Shown: positions 47,537 through 56,642, numbered from the stretch's first letter. The stretch is DNA of 64,000 bases from ZC4RG30 sp039932715 (GCA_039932715.1 JBDTPN010000002.1:124001-188000), one strand, 5' to 3'. Notes: a model not told the origin generated them from the letters alone. Translations and numbers: made by a program.

Positions 47537-49855
47537 ATGTCAGACATCTTTCTGTCGTACAGCCGCGAGGATAACGCGACCGCGACGCGGTTCGCTGAAG
47601 CGTTCAAGCGCGCAGGCTTCAGCGTCTGGTGGGACCAGGCACTCCGCTCCGGAGAAACCTACGATGAGGTAACGGAGCGGGCGCTTCGCGAAGCCAAGGC
47701 GGTTGTAGTGCTCTGGTCACGCACCTCGGTAAATTCGCGCTGGGTACGCTCGGAGGCAAAGATTGCTGATCGCCACGGCACACTCATGCCGGTGATGATA
47801 GAAGCCTGCGAACGGCCGGTGATGTTCGAGCTGATGCAATCGGCGGATCTCACTCGATGGAAGGGCGACGAAAATGACACCGCCTGGCGCACTTTTGTCG
47901 ATGACGTACGCACTCATGTCGGCAGATTCGATCCGCAGCAAGCGGCGCCAGTCGTCATGCGCAATTCCCGCATCCGCGGACTCAGAATCATGCTTCCTTT
48001 GGCGTTGCTGGTTCTGTCCGGGTTGGGGGCCTGGTGGCTCTATAGCTGGAGAACTCCTGGCTTGCTGCATCTTGGTCAGCGGCATTCCATTGCGGTGCTG
48101 CCGTTCCTTGATCTCACTGCGGCGCAGGCCGACGCGCCATTGGCCGAGGGTCTTGCCGAAGAGATAACCAACTGGCTCGCCCAGCTTCCGGATCTGCGCG
48201 TGGCAGCGCGCACTTCGGCGTTCAAGTTCAGGGATGCAAACCAGGATGTGCGCAAAGTAGGCAGGCAACTCAATGTGGACTACATCGTGGAGGGCTCGGT
48301 GAGGCGCGGGCGGGACCTCATCCGCGTCACAGTGCAGATGGTGTCAGTGTCAGACGGATTTCATATGTGGTCAAAGACGTTCAACCTTGCCGACGCAGAT
48401 GCGCTCCATATTGAAGACACAGTCTCGCGCTCGGTAGCCGAGACTTTCAACACGCGCCTGACGAAGGAAACCGAACGCCGCTGGAGTGCGCGCCAGTCGC
48501 AGGTGCCTGGAGCGTACGACCTGTACCTGCAGGGGCGATCCGAATTGAAACGGGTGACACGGGAGCACAACCAGCGAGCGATGGAGTTGTTCCGCGAAAC
48601 CGTGGAGCAGGATCGTGATTTTCCTCTGGCCTATGTGAGCCTCGCAGAAGCCACAATGTACAGCGTTTCATTTGAAAGTCGGTCGGTGGCGGAAGTGGCG
48701 CCGCAGGTCATTGCCCTTTTGGATAGGGCCGATGCCTTGAGTCCGGACCTTCCCGAGGCCCTCGCAGTTCGCGGTTGGCTGGCGATACTCCAGTATCGGC
48801 TGGACGATGCCAAGACGTACTTGAACCGTTCACTGGCACTGAACCCCAACGATGCAGAGGCCCATCGGCGCCTCGGCAATCTCTACATGCGCACAGCGCA
48901 GCCGCGCCACTCTGAAAGGCAGTTCGTGCTGGCTTCGGAACTGGACCCGATGGATTTCTACACCTACGTTCGGCACTGCCTGAGCCTGCGCGATCTCGCC
49001 GATTTCACGGCCGCCGCTGTCGCCTGCAAACGCGCCCGCGAGCTGGATGCCGAAAACCCCTGGGGATCGCTGGCGACATCCTACTTGGACTTTGCCAGGG
49101 GGCAGTACGCGGATTCGCTGCAGTGGCTGGAGCGCGCATTCAAGCTCTCACCTGAAGACGTGGATCTGCTGGACCAGCGCGTCATGCTGCTACTGGAAAT
49201 GAATTTGGCGGAGGAGGCAAAGCGCACGTTGGCGCGCCTGCCGGAAGCAGCAAGTCCGCAGCGCGAATTCATGCAAGCAGCCATCGCCTATGCGCAAGAG
49301 GACCCGGTATCGCTTGCCGCCGCGCTGGAAAGCCTCATGCAGAAAAGCGGAACTTTTCAAATGAATGAGTGGCTGGAACTGGCCCGGCTGCAATCCATCA
49401 GCGGCGACCTGGCCGCGGCCAGGAAGTCGCTGGATCGTGCGCGACAGGCAGCGGACTGGCAGGCCGCCTTTCAATCCAGGCCGGATTTTTTCTGCCTTGG
49501 AACTTCCAATGCGATTTCAATCGCCTATATCGAGCTGGCAACCGGCGACAGGGCAACCGGCATGAGGCAGTTGGATGACCTGGAAACAACACTCAATACG
49601 TTCGAGCAGGACGGTGGCGCCTGCGCAGGCGTGTATTCGTTGCGCGCGCTGTCACGTGCCCTGCGCGGGGATCCCGAGAGCGCGGTGGCGAATCTGCGCA
49701 AGGCCCACGACAAGGGATGGCGCGAAGCCCGTACGACGCGCAGGGAACCCTACCTGCAGTCGATTCGCAATCGACAGGATTTCCAGCAAGTTCTCGCCGC
49801 TACGAACCGGGAATTGCAGGCCGAGGCCGCAGCGGCCTCGCGCCGAAACCAGTGA
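47537..49855 (+). CDS. TIR domain-transmembrane-TolB/FlgO-like-TPR protein
   Basis: Large protein of 772 aa. Order: cytoplasmic TIR domain (1-~135: MSDIFLSYSREDNA, WWDQALRSGE, VVVLWSRTSVNSRWVRSE), one membrane helix (151-170), a periplasmic alpha/beta domain (184-310: IAVLPFLDLTAAQADAPLAEGLAEEI split here, then LNVDYIVEGSVRR) related to the TolB N-domain/FlgO fold, and tetratricopeptide-type helices (about 330-760). Glu73 occupies the place of the catalytic Glu of TIR NADases (RWVRSE, as in WVxxE of SARM1). Such proteins are known as predicted signalling ATP/cyclase-associated architectures, but activity here is not shown. It pairs with the Hsp70-like gene. Confidence 0.87.
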   Translation: MSDIFLSYSREDNATATRFAEAFKRAGFSVWWDQALRSGETYDEVTERALREAKAVVVLWSRTSVNSRWVRSEAKIADRHGTLMPVMIEACERPVMFELMQSADLTRWKGDENDTAWRTFVDDVRTHVGRFDPQQAAPVVMRNSRIRGLRIMLPLALLVLSGLGAWWLYSWRTPGLLHLGQRHSIAVLPFLDLTAAQADAPLAEGLAEEITNWLAQLPDLRVAARTSAFKFRDANQDVRKVGRQLNVDYIVEGSVRRGRDLIRVTVQMVSVSDGFHMWSKTFNLADADALHIEDTVSRSVAETFNTRLTKETERRWSARQSQVPGAYDLYLQGRSELKRVTREHNQRAMELFRETVEQDRDFPLAYVSLAEATMYSVSFESRSVAEVAPQVIALLDRADALSPDLPEALAVRGWLAILQYRLDDAKTYLNRSLALNPNDAEAHRRLGNLYMRTAQPRHSERQFVLASELDPMDFYTYVRHCLSLRDLADFTAAAVACKRARELDAENPWGSLATSYLDFARGQYADSLQWLERAFKLSPEDVDLLDQRVMLLLEMNLAEEAKRTLARLPEAASPQREFMQAAIAYAQEDPVSLAAALESLMQKSGTFQMNEWLELARLQSISGDLAAARKSLDRARQAADWQAAFQSRPDFFCLGTSNAISIAYIELATGDRATGMRQLDDLETTLNTFEQDGGACAGVYSLRALSRALRGDPESAVANLRKAHDKGWREARTTRREPYLQSIRNRQDFQQVLAATNRELQAEAAAASRRNQ

Positions 49856-49917
49856 CTATCGGGCTTTGCGCAGAGCAGTCTTGATGTGCCGGATCATTCC
49901 GGGCGGACCGGAGATCG

Positions 49918-49992
49918 TCACGGCTCTGCGTAAAATTGCACCCCCTTGAAGACGAAGGCCTTGCGAACCGGTGGTATCTTTCTCTTGGCCAC
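49918..49992 (-). CDS. possible 24-residue basic small protein
   Basis: A GTG start preceded by a perfect AGGAGG at 5-nt spacing opens a 24-codon frame (MAKRKIPPVRKAFVFKGVQF then YAEP). Five of the first 16 residues after Met are Lys and two are Arg, followed by aromatic residues. It occupies the spacer between the TIR-TPR gene and an NTF2-like gene. A competing ATG one base upstream opens a longer frame whose sequence looks like noise. The ribosome site is the strongest evidence; no family is recognised. Confidence 0.45.
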   Translation of the reverse strand: MAKRKIPPVRKAFVFKGVQFYAEP

Positions 49993-50129
49993 ATGAACCT
50001 CCTGTTTCGAATGTGAGCAAAGCGCATGCCGGACCGGCTGAGCGTATTCCCTGTTGGATCGCCGTCGCAAGCCAGCTTGATTGCATTTACGTGTTGGGGC
50101 GGGGGTTATGACCCACCTCGTCCTCGCGG

Positions 50130-50756
50130 TCAGCGCGGCAGGCCGGCCCAGCCGTAAATCTCCGCGCACAGCGCCTCGACAGTCTCGGGTCGGTCTTCAC
50201 CGGCCAGGTCGTCGCGCACCTTGTAGCCTCCGCTGTCAAGCAGATAGGAAAGGCAGCGATAGGAGCTGCGATAGCCGGCCAGGTCACTGGCCTTCACTGG
50301 CAAGACATCACCCGGCATCTGCGCGCTGAGTTCATCGCGCATGTACAAAACTTCAAAGGAAAACAGCTTCCAGGCGTCGTCGCGCAGCTCAGCGCGATAA
50401 AACACGCGCGCCTGGTTCGAGACTATCAGCGCAACTCCCTTTATCACGGCCGGGATGTCTATGGTGATGACCATGGTGGCCACGGCCCGGGTGCCCGCAA
50501 CGCGCACTGCCACCGGCCCCAGCCGATGCTTGGCCGGAACCCCGCGCACGGCCATTTCCTGCGAGGCGTCAACGAAGTCATGCGCATTGCCCTGGAACCA
50601 GCTGATGCGCACAAATCCATCGGAGTGATAGCAGGACTTCATCCGCTCCCAGCGGCCCATGTCGCGGCATTCCCGCTCGGCCAGCACCAGCTGTGTAATT
50701 GCCGATACATGCGCGGCTTCGTTCAGCGCCGCGAGGCTGGCCTCAGGCACGGTCAT
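50130..50756 (-). CDS. NTF2-like/SnoaL-type protein of unknown function
   Basis: Protein of 208 aa. The first ~130 residues read as a SnoaL/NTF2-like cone domain (an N-terminal helix ERECRDMGRWERMKSCYHSD, FVDASQEMA, VATMVITIDIPAVI, ARVFYRAELRDDAWKLF), found in many small-molecule-binding or isomerase proteins; the last 60 residues are extra. It is coupled to suhB (ATGA overlap, same strand). No substrate can be named. Confidence 0.75.
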   Translation of the reverse strand: MTVPEASLAALNEAAHVSAITQLVLAERECRDMGRWERMKSCYHSDGFVRISWFQGNAHDFVDASQEMAVRGVPAKHRLGPVAVRVAGTRAVATMVITIDIPAVIKGVALIVSNQARVFYRAELRDDAWKLFSFEVLYMRDELSAQMPGDVLPVKASDLAGYRSSYRCLSYLLDSGGYKVRDDLAGEDRPETVEALCAEIYGWAGLPR

Positions 50757-51562
50757 GTGCTGCCTGCCTCGCGTAGCGCCTCCGGCAGGTGCGGCGCAAG
50801 TGCTTCGATCAACGCATTGAATACGCGCGGCGTGCCGGCCACGATGTTGCCGTTCTGCTTGTATTCGCCCCCGTCGAGTGTGCCCACCAGTCCGCCGGCC
50901 TCACGGATCAGCAGGGTGCCGGCAGCAGTGTCCCAGGCCTTGAGACCGATCTCCCAGAACCCGTCGATGCGACCGGCCGCCACGTACGCAAGGTCAAGCG
51001 AAGCGGCGCCGGGGCGGCGCAACCCGGCCGCCCGCGTCATAACTGTCTTCATCATGGCCATGTAGGGATCGAGATATTGCAGGTTCTCGCGATAGGGGAA
51101 TCCCGTGCCTATCAGTGATCCTTCGAGTGTGCGCTGGCGACTGACGCGCAGGCGTCGGTTCTCGAGATAGGCGCCCTGGCCGCGCGATGACGTGAACAGC
51201 TCCTGGCGCATGGGGTCATAGATCACCGCGTGTTCCATGCGGCCCTGCACCTGGCATGCGATGGAGACGGCAAACTGCGGAAAGCCATGCATGAAGTTGG
51301 TGGTGCCATCCAGCGGGTCGATGATCCACGTGGTGTCGGCATTGCCGCTGGCGCCACTTTCCTCGGCCAGGAAGGCGTGGTGCGGATACGCCTCGCGCAG
51401 GATGCCGATGATTTCGGCTTCGGCCGAATGGTCAATGCTGGTGACAAAGTCGTTGAGGCCCTTGGACACGGTCTCGACGCCCTCGAATCGCGCAAGCCCG
51501 CGCACGATGATCTCGCCGGCCTTGCGGGCGGCCCGGACGGCAGTGTTGACGAAAGGATGCAT
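50753..51562 (-). CDS. suhB: inositol-1-monophosphatase family protein SuhB
   Basis: Mg2+-dependent phosphatase of the inositol monophosphatase family, 269 aa; E. coli SuhB also joins ribosomal-RNA antitermination complexes. Metal motifs: EESGAS, IDPLDGTTNFMHGFP and the C-terminal AWDTAAGTLLIREAGG. The start at 51562 has a GAAGGC ribosome site. It is divergent from trmJ with 25 nt between starts, the standard gammaproteobacterial arrangement. Confidence 0.95.
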   Translation of the reverse strand: MHPFVNTAVRAARKAGEIIVRGLARFEGVETVSKGLNDFVTSIDHSAEAEIIGILREAYPHHAFLAEESGASGNADTTWIIDPLDGTTNFMHGFPQFAVSIACQVQGRMEHAVIYDPMRQELFTSSRGQGAYLENRRLRVSRQRTLEGSLIGTGFPYRENLQYLDPYMAMMKTVMTRAAGLRRPGAASLDLAYVAAGRIDGFWEIGLKAWDTAAGTLLIREAGGLVGTLDGGEYKQNGNIVAGTPRVFNALIEALAPHLPEALREAGST

Positions 51563-51587
51563 GCCTTCAGAATACCAGTTCGCACCC

Positions 51588-52328
51588 ATGGACCCGCTAC
51601 CGATACGCTTTGTTCTCGTCGATACCACGCATCCCGGCAATATCGGGGCGGTGGCGCGCGCCATGAAGAACATGGGCCTGGTCGACCTGGTGCTGGTCAA
51701 TCCGCGCGAATTCCCGCACCCGGAGGCCACTGCCCGTGCTTCCGGGGCTGACGACCTGCTGTTGACTGCGCGCGTGGTGCCTACGCTGGCTGAAGCCATT
51801 GCCGATTGTGGCCTGGTGCTGGCCACCACTTCCCGCGAGCGCGATCACTACTTCCGTGTGATGCAAGCCCGCGAGGGCGCTGTTCGTGCGGTGCAGGAAG
51901 CGCGGCAGGGCGCAGGTGTTGCCGTGCTGTTTGGCACCGAACGCAACGGTCTATCGAACGAACAACTTCTGTCGGCGCATGCGCTGCTGTTCATTCCTTC
52001 CAATCCCGAATACACCTCGCTCAATGTGGCAATGGCGGCGCAATTGATTGCCTATGAGATCCGCATGGCGCAACACGTGGCGGCGCAGGTCGCGCCGGCC
52101 CGCGAAGTGCCGCTGGCGACGGCTGCGGACATGGAGCGCCTGTATGCGCATCTCGAACAGGTGATGGAAGAGGTGGGGTTTCGTGATCGTACCCAGAGCG
52201 GGACGGCTCTCACGGGCCGCATCCGGCGCTTCCTCAATCGTGCCGAGCCTGATGCCAATGAGGTCAATATCCTGCGCGGCATGCTGACGGCAGTGCAGAG
52301 TCGGCGTCGACGCGCGGGTGGCGATTGA
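51588..52328 (+). CDS. trmJ: tRNA (cytidine/uridine-32-2'-O)-methyltransferase TrmJ
   Basis: SPOUT-class methyltransferase, 246 aa, modifying nucleotide 32 of certain tRNAs. FVLVDTTHPGNIGAVARAMK at the N-terminus, VLFGTERNGLSNE in the knot, and PSNPEYTSLNVAMAAQL are TrmJ hallmarks. A C-terminal helical extension is present. The stop overlaps the TTG start of the next gene (TTGA), so it is coupled to the cysteine-desulfurase fusion. Confidence 0.95.
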   Translation: MDPLPIRFVLVDTTHPGNIGAVARAMKNMGLVDLVLVNPREFPHPEATARASGADDLLLTARVVPTLAEAIADCGLVLATTSRERDHYFRVMQAREGAVRAVQEARQGAGVAVLFGTERNGLSNEQLLSAHALLFIPSNPEYTSLNVAMAAQLIAYEIRMAQHVAAQVAPAREVPLATAADMERLYAHLEQVMEEVGFRDRTQSGTALTGRIRRFLNRAEPDANEVNILRGMLTAVQSRRRRAGGD

Positions 52329-53800
52329 GCGGCGAATCCATTTACCTCGACTACGCGGCCACCACTCCGGTGGATCCGCGAGTCGCGGCGTTGATGCATG
52401 AAGTGCTGTTGAAAGGTCTGGGCAACAGCTCGGCAGCGCATGCGTCTGGCAGGCAGGCGAGCGCCCTGATCGAAGCGGCGCGTGAGCAGGCGGCCGCGCT
52501 GGTGGGCGCGCCCGCCGGGCAGTTGGTATTCACCTCTGGAGCCAGTGAATCCAACAACCTGGCCATCATGGGGACCATGGAGGCTGCGCTGGAAATTGCG
52601 CGCGATGCACACGTCATCTCGCTGGCTACTGAGCACAAGTCGGTGCTCGAACCGGTACGTGAGCTGGCACGCCGCGGCGTAGCCACCACATTACTCAAGC
52701 CCGATAGCAATGGTCTGGTTGATGCGGCGGAGCTTGAACGTGCCATTCGTCCCCAGACCCGATTGGTGTCGCTATTGCATGTCAACAATGAAACAGGCGT
52801 GGCACAGGACCTCGCGCTGCTGGCAGCTGTGTGCCAGAAGCATGGTGTGCCGCTGCACATCGATGCTGCGCAAAGTGCGGGAAAACTTCCGCTGAGCATA
52901 GAGGGAATCTCGTTGCTGTCTTTTACGGCACACAAGCTGGGCGGTCCCCAGGGCGTGGGTGCACTGTTCGTCGCGCCCCGGCATCGTGGCCATCTGCGCG
53001 CACAGATTTTCGGCGGCACCCATGAACGGGGCCTGCGCGCCGGAACGCTGGCCACGCACCAGATTGCCGGATTTGGCCTTGCCTGCCAGCTGGCCGCGCA
53101 GTCGCGCGCAGCGGAGTCGATTCGAGTGGCCACGCTGCGTGATCAATTGTGGCGCGGCATTGCAGCGTTGCCAGAGGTGCAGCTCAACGGTCACCCCACG
53201 CAGCGCGCCCCTGGCATCCTCAATGTGTCTTTTCCTGGTGTGGAAGGGGAGGCTTTGTTCATGGCCTTGCCTGGCCTGATGTTGTCCACCGGGTCAGCCT
53301 GCAATTCACGCAGCGGCGAACCTTCGTTTGTCCTGCGGGCGCTGGGCCGTGACAGCCAGATGGCACAGAGCTCCCTGCGCTTCAGCATCGGCCGTGACAC
53401 CACACCTCAGCAGATAGAGTCGGCCATAGACCAGGTGAGCCGCGCGTATCTCATCCTGCGCGCCACATCGCCGGCAAACCCTGCGCCTCTCGACGACTGG
53501 AATGACCCTGAAGGAACAACGCATGTGGGTGAAGCGGGCGAGGCGCGACTGGGTACCTGGATTCGCTTGGTGGCGCGTGTGCGCGATGGCGTCGTCGAGG
53601 ACTCCCGCGTGCAGGTGTATGGCTGCCAGCACACCCAGGCCGCGGCGCAGCAACTGGCGCAGCGCCTGCGCGGCCGGCCGCTTTCATTGCTGGAGGCAGG
53701 AACACCGGAAGAATGGCGTGTTGCCGTGGCTGCGCCAGTTGAAAAACTCGGACGACTCCTCATTATCGAAGATGCGCTAAGAGCACTATCAAAGACGTGA
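52325..53800 (+). CDS. IscS-type cysteine desulfurase fused to a degenerate IscU-like domain
   Basis: Fusion of 491 aa. Residues 1-385 are a PLP cysteine desulfurase: DYAATTPVDP, H104 in ATEHKS, D180 (HIDAAQSAGK), PLP Lys204 (SFTAHKLGGPQG), and catalytic Cys326 in STGSACNSRS. Residues ~400-491 resemble IscU: RLVARVRDGVVEDSRVQVYG, Cys434 in the YGC motif and a C-terminal IIEDALRAL. Of the three IscU cluster cysteines only C434 (= C63 in E. coli) remains; C37 aligns with Leu and the late Cys with a non-Cys residue, so the domain may accept sulfur rather than hold a cluster. Operon trmJ-this-iscA; no iscR, hscAB or fdx nearby. TTG start at 52325. Confidence 0.88.
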   Translation: MSGESIYLDYAATTPVDPRVAALMHEVLLKGLGNSSAAHASGRQASALIEAAREQAAALVGAPAGQLVFTSGASESNNLAIMGTMEAALEIARDAHVISLATEHKSVLEPVRELARRGVATTLLKPDSNGLVDAAELERAIRPQTRLVSLLHVNNETGVAQDLALLAAVCQKHGVPLHIDAAQSAGKLPLSIEGISLLSFTAHKLGGPQGVGALFVAPRHRGHLRAQIFGGTHERGLRAGTLATHQIAGFGLACQLAAQSRAAESIRVATLRDQLWRGIAALPEVQLNGHPTQRAPGILNVSFPGVEGEALFMALPGLMLSTGSACNSRSGEPSFVLRALGRDSQMAQSSLRFSIGRDTTPQQIESAIDQVSRAYLILRATSPANPAPLDDWNDPEGTTHVGEAGEARLGTWIRLVARVRDGVVEDSRVQVYGCQHTQAAAQQLAQRLRGRPLSLLEAGTPEEWRVAVAAPVEKLGRLLIIEDALRALSKT

Positions 53801-53837
53801 TGAGGGTGGCGGTCCACCTGTTACGCTTGAGGACACG

Positions 53838-54161
53838 ATGACCATTTCAGTGACACCGGCAGCTGCCGAACGCATCCAGAACTTCATTGCCGCCCGTGGC
53901 CATGGCCTCGGGCTCAAGCTGGGCGTACGCAAGACCGGCTGTTCAGGGTTCGCCTACGTGGTCAATTACGCTGATCAGGCCGAGCCCCACGACCATGTTT
54001 TCGAGGATCAGGGGGTCAAGGTGTTTGTCGACCCCGACAGCCTCAAGCTCATTGATGGCACCACGGTGGATTTCGTGCGCCAGGGGCTCAACGAGGCCTT
54101 TCGCTTCCAGAACCCCAACATCAAGGGCGAATGCGGCTGTGGCGAGAGCTTCAACGTCTAG
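53838..54161 (+). CDS. iscA: iron-sulfur cluster assembly protein IscA
   Basis: A-type Fe-S carrier, 107 aa, with the three invariant cysteines C35 (KTGCSGFAY), C99 and C101 (GECGCGESF). The length and the NPNIKGECGCGESFNV end favour IscA over ErpA. It follows the desulfurase fusion by 37 nt and likely shares its transcript. It delivers clusters to apo-proteins. Confidence 0.93.
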   Translation: MTISVTPAAAERIQNFIAARGHGLGLKLGVRKTGCSGFAYVVNYADQAEPHDHVFEDQGVKVFVDPDSLKLIDGTTVDFVRQGLNEAFRFQNPNIKGECGCGESFNV

Positions 54162-54284
54162 GTCTCGGCCCCAAGCTTGGGCGCAAGTCCTTGAAAATCG
54201 GGGATTTCCACATCCCTTAAAATTGCCGGGGACGGCTGCCAACAGGTAAACTCCCGCTCTTTTCCCAAAGCCGGAGTCCCAGTC

Positions 54285-54713
54285 ATGGCGCTTGAGCGCA
54301 CTTTCTCCATTGTTAAGCCCGACGGCGTTGCCAACAATCTCATCGGCCAGGTTTATGGTCGTTTCGAGAAGGCTGGTCTTCGCATTGTCGCCGCCCGCAT
54401 GCTGCAGCTGACCACGGCCCAGGCTCAAGGGTTCTACGCTGTTCACAAGGCACGCCCGTTCTTCAACGACCTGGTGGCCTACATGATCTCCGGTCCCATC
54501 ATTGCGCAGGTGCTTGAGGGCGAAAACGCCGTGCTCAAGCATCGCGACATCATGGGCGCCACCGATCCGAAGAAAGCCGCGCCCGGCACCATCCGCGCCG
54601 ATCTGGCCGAGAGCATCGAACACAATGTGGTGCACGGGTCCGATTCCGCCGAGAACGCTGCCATCGAGATCGCGTATTTCTTCAGCACCACCGAGATCTG
54701 CCCGCGCAGCTGA
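54285..54713 (+). CDS. ndk: nucleoside diphosphate kinase
   Basis: NDP kinase, 142 aa, balancing nucleoside triphosphates through a phospho-His intermediate. N-terminus ERTFSIVKPDGVANNLIGQV; catalytic His in NVVHGSDSAENA near residue 117. First gene of the ndk-rlmN-pilW-hisS-yfgM-bamB-der series. About 120 nt of spacer precede it, probably holding its promoter, though no clear box pair is seen. Confidence 0.97.
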   Translation: MALERTFSIVKPDGVANNLIGQVYGRFEKAGLRIVAARMLQLTTAQAQGFYAVHKARPFFNDLVAYMISGPIIAQVLEGENAVLKHRDIMGATDPKKAAPGTIRADLAESIEHNVVHGSDSAENAAIEIAYFFSTTEICPRS

Positions 54714-54729
54714 TCCACTGGCTTACACA

Positions 54730-55848
54730 ATGACTGAGCGCGCAAATCTGTTGGGCCTGACTCGCCCCGAACTCGAAGCCTGGTGCGTCGAGCGCGGTGG
54801 CAAGGCTTTCCGCGCGCGTCAGCTGATGCACTGGATGTACAAACGCGGTGCGACGCAATTCGACGAAATGACAGACCTGGCCAAGGCGTTTCGCGCCCAG
54901 CTGGCCACGGAAGCGCAAATCCGCCTGCCGGAAATCGTCTCGCGGCAGGATGCAGCCGACGGCACCATCAAGTGGGAGCTTAAGGCTGATGCCGGCCAGG
55001 CCTTCGAGATGGTGTACATACCGGAAGAGGATCGTTCCACGCTGTGCATTTCCTCGCAGGTGGGTTGCGCGCTGGACTGCGACTTCTGTTCCACGGGCAA
55101 GCAGGGATTCAACCGCAACCTCACGGCAGCGGAAATCGTGGGCCAGGTGTTCCTGGCGCAGAAAGAGCTGGGATTCCAGGCCGGAGACAATCGCCTGATC
55201 AGCAATGTGGTGTTAATGGGCATGGGCGAGCCGCTGGCCAACTTTCGCAATGTGCTGCCGGCCATTCATATTTTGCTGGATGACCTGGGCTTCGACTTCT
55301 CGCGTCGTCGACTCACGCTGTCGACCAGCGGCCTGGTGCCACAGATCTACAAGCTGGCCGAAGAGACCAATGTTGCGCTGGCCGTGTCGCTGCATGCACC
55401 CGACGACGAGCTGCGCAGTGAACTGGTGCCTATCAATCGCCGGCATCCCATCAAGGATTTGCTTGAAGCCTGCTGGCACTACATCGACGAACAGAACGGC
55501 CGCAGCGTGACTTTCGAATACGTGATGCTGGCCGGCGTCAACGATTCGCCCGCGCAGGCGCGGGCGCTGGCGCGCCTGCTCAAGGGCCATCCGGCCAAGG
55601 TCAACCTCATACCTTTCAATCCATTTCCCGGAACAAAATACCGACGCTCGTCGCCGGAGGTCATCCGGGCCTTTCTCGACCAGGTGCTCAAGGGAGGCGT
55701 GATGGCAACCATTCGCAAGACTCGCGGGGATGACATCGACGCGGCCTGCGGACAGCTGGCTGGTCGCGTGGTCGACCGCACCACGGCAAGACTGGGGACC
55801 AAGCGCATTGGCATTCCGGTGGCTGCGCAACAGATGGTGCGTACATGA
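54730..55848 (+). CDS. rlmN: dual-specificity 23S rRNA/tRNA adenine-C2 methyltransferase RlmN
   Basis: Radical-SAM methyltransferase, 372 aa, methylating C2 of A2503 in 23S rRNA and A37 in some tRNAs. The cluster motif is CALDCDFCSTG (C-x3-C-x2-C), preceded by TLCISSQVG; the second catalytic Cys is in DDIDAACGQLAG near the C-terminus. Start ATG at 54730, 16 nt after ndk. The end overlaps pilW by 4 nt. Confidence 0.96.
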   Translation: MTERANLLGLTRPELEAWCVERGGKAFRARQLMHWMYKRGATQFDEMTDLAKAFRAQLATEAQIRLPEIVSRQDAADGTIKWELKADAGQAFEMVYIPEEDRSTLCISSQVGCALDCDFCSTGKQGFNRNLTAAEIVGQVFLAQKELGFQAGDNRLISNVVLMGMGEPLANFRNVLPAIHILLDDLGFDFSRRRLTLSTSGLVPQIYKLAEETNVALAVSLHAPDDELRSELVPINRRHPIKDLLEACWHYIDEQNGRSVTFEYVMLAGVNDSPAQARALARLLKGHPAKVNLIPFNPFPGTKYRRSSPEVIRAFLDQVLKGGVMATIRKTRGDDIDAACGQLAGRVVDRTTARLGTKRIGIPVAAQQMVRT

Positions 55849-56642
55849 AGTCACTGAAGCTGGTTGCAATGCCCGCGATATTGGTCCTGGCATTGACTGC
55901 ACTCGCAGCCTGCGTCACTACCGGCGACCTGCAGCGTCCCAAGTCCGACAAGGATGCGGCCATCGCCAATGTGAAGCTTGGCGTCGCTTACATGCAGCAG
56001 GGCAACTTGGCGCTGGCCAAGGAAAAGCTTGAGCGCGCCGAGAAGCAGGATCCGAAAAACCTCGAGGCGCATACCTCGCTGGCATTCCTCTACGAAAAGC
56101 TCGACAAGCACGAAGATGCGGAGAAGCAGTACCAGACCGCACTGAAACTGCAGCCGGACAGCGCCGATGTGGCCAACAATTACGCGGTGTACCTGTGTCG
56201 TTCGGGCAATGTGGACCGTGCCATCAAGCTGTTTGACGAGGCCGCGCTCAACAAGCTCTACAGCACTCCGTGGGCCGCGTTCACCAATGCCGGCGTGTGT
56301 CTGCGCGCCAACAAGCGCGGTGCCGATGCAGTGTCTTACCTCGACCACGCGCTCATGTTGCGGCCCAACTACGCTCCGGCCGTGCTGGAACTGGGCGACC
56401 TGCAGCTGGAGCTGGGGCATCCGGAAATCGCGCAGCAGGTAGTGGACCGGTACCTGGCACTGGGAGTTGCCTCCCCTGAAGTTCTGCTGATTGGAGTGCG
56501 TGCGGCCATTGTGCGCGGCGATCGTGGCGCAACTGACAATTACGTGCGGCGCCTGCGCCGTGATTACCCCAATTCCGCACAGGCCCGTGTTCTGCCGCAA
56601 CTGCTGCCGTCAATGCCGACAAATCAGGGCGGGACCAAGTGA
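55845..56642 (+). CDS. pilW: type IV pilus biogenesis lipoprotein PilW/PilF
   Basis: Outer-membrane pilotin-type lipoprotein of 265 aa made of TPR repeats (about residues 38-235). The lipobox LTALAAC is at the end of the signal peptide, and TPR-like motifs such as LGVAYMQQGNLALAKEKLE repeat. In this gene position the family stabilises the PilQ secretin for type IV pili. ATGA overlap with rlmN; a GTGA overlap leads straight to hisS, so rodZ and ispG, often found between them, are missing here. Confidence 0.92.
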   Translation: MKSLKLVAMPAILVLALTALAACVTTGDLQRPKSDKDAAIANVKLGVAYMQQGNLALAKEKLERAEKQDPKNLEAHTSLAFLYEKLDKHEDAEKQYQTALKLQPDSADVANNYAVYLCRSGNVDRAIKLFDEAALNKLYSTPWAAFTNAGVCLRANKRGADAVSYLDHALMLRPNYAPAVLELGDLQLELGHPEIAQQVVDRYLALGVASPEVLLIGVRAAIVRGDRGATDNYVRRLRRDYPNSAQARVLPQLLPSMPTNQGGTK

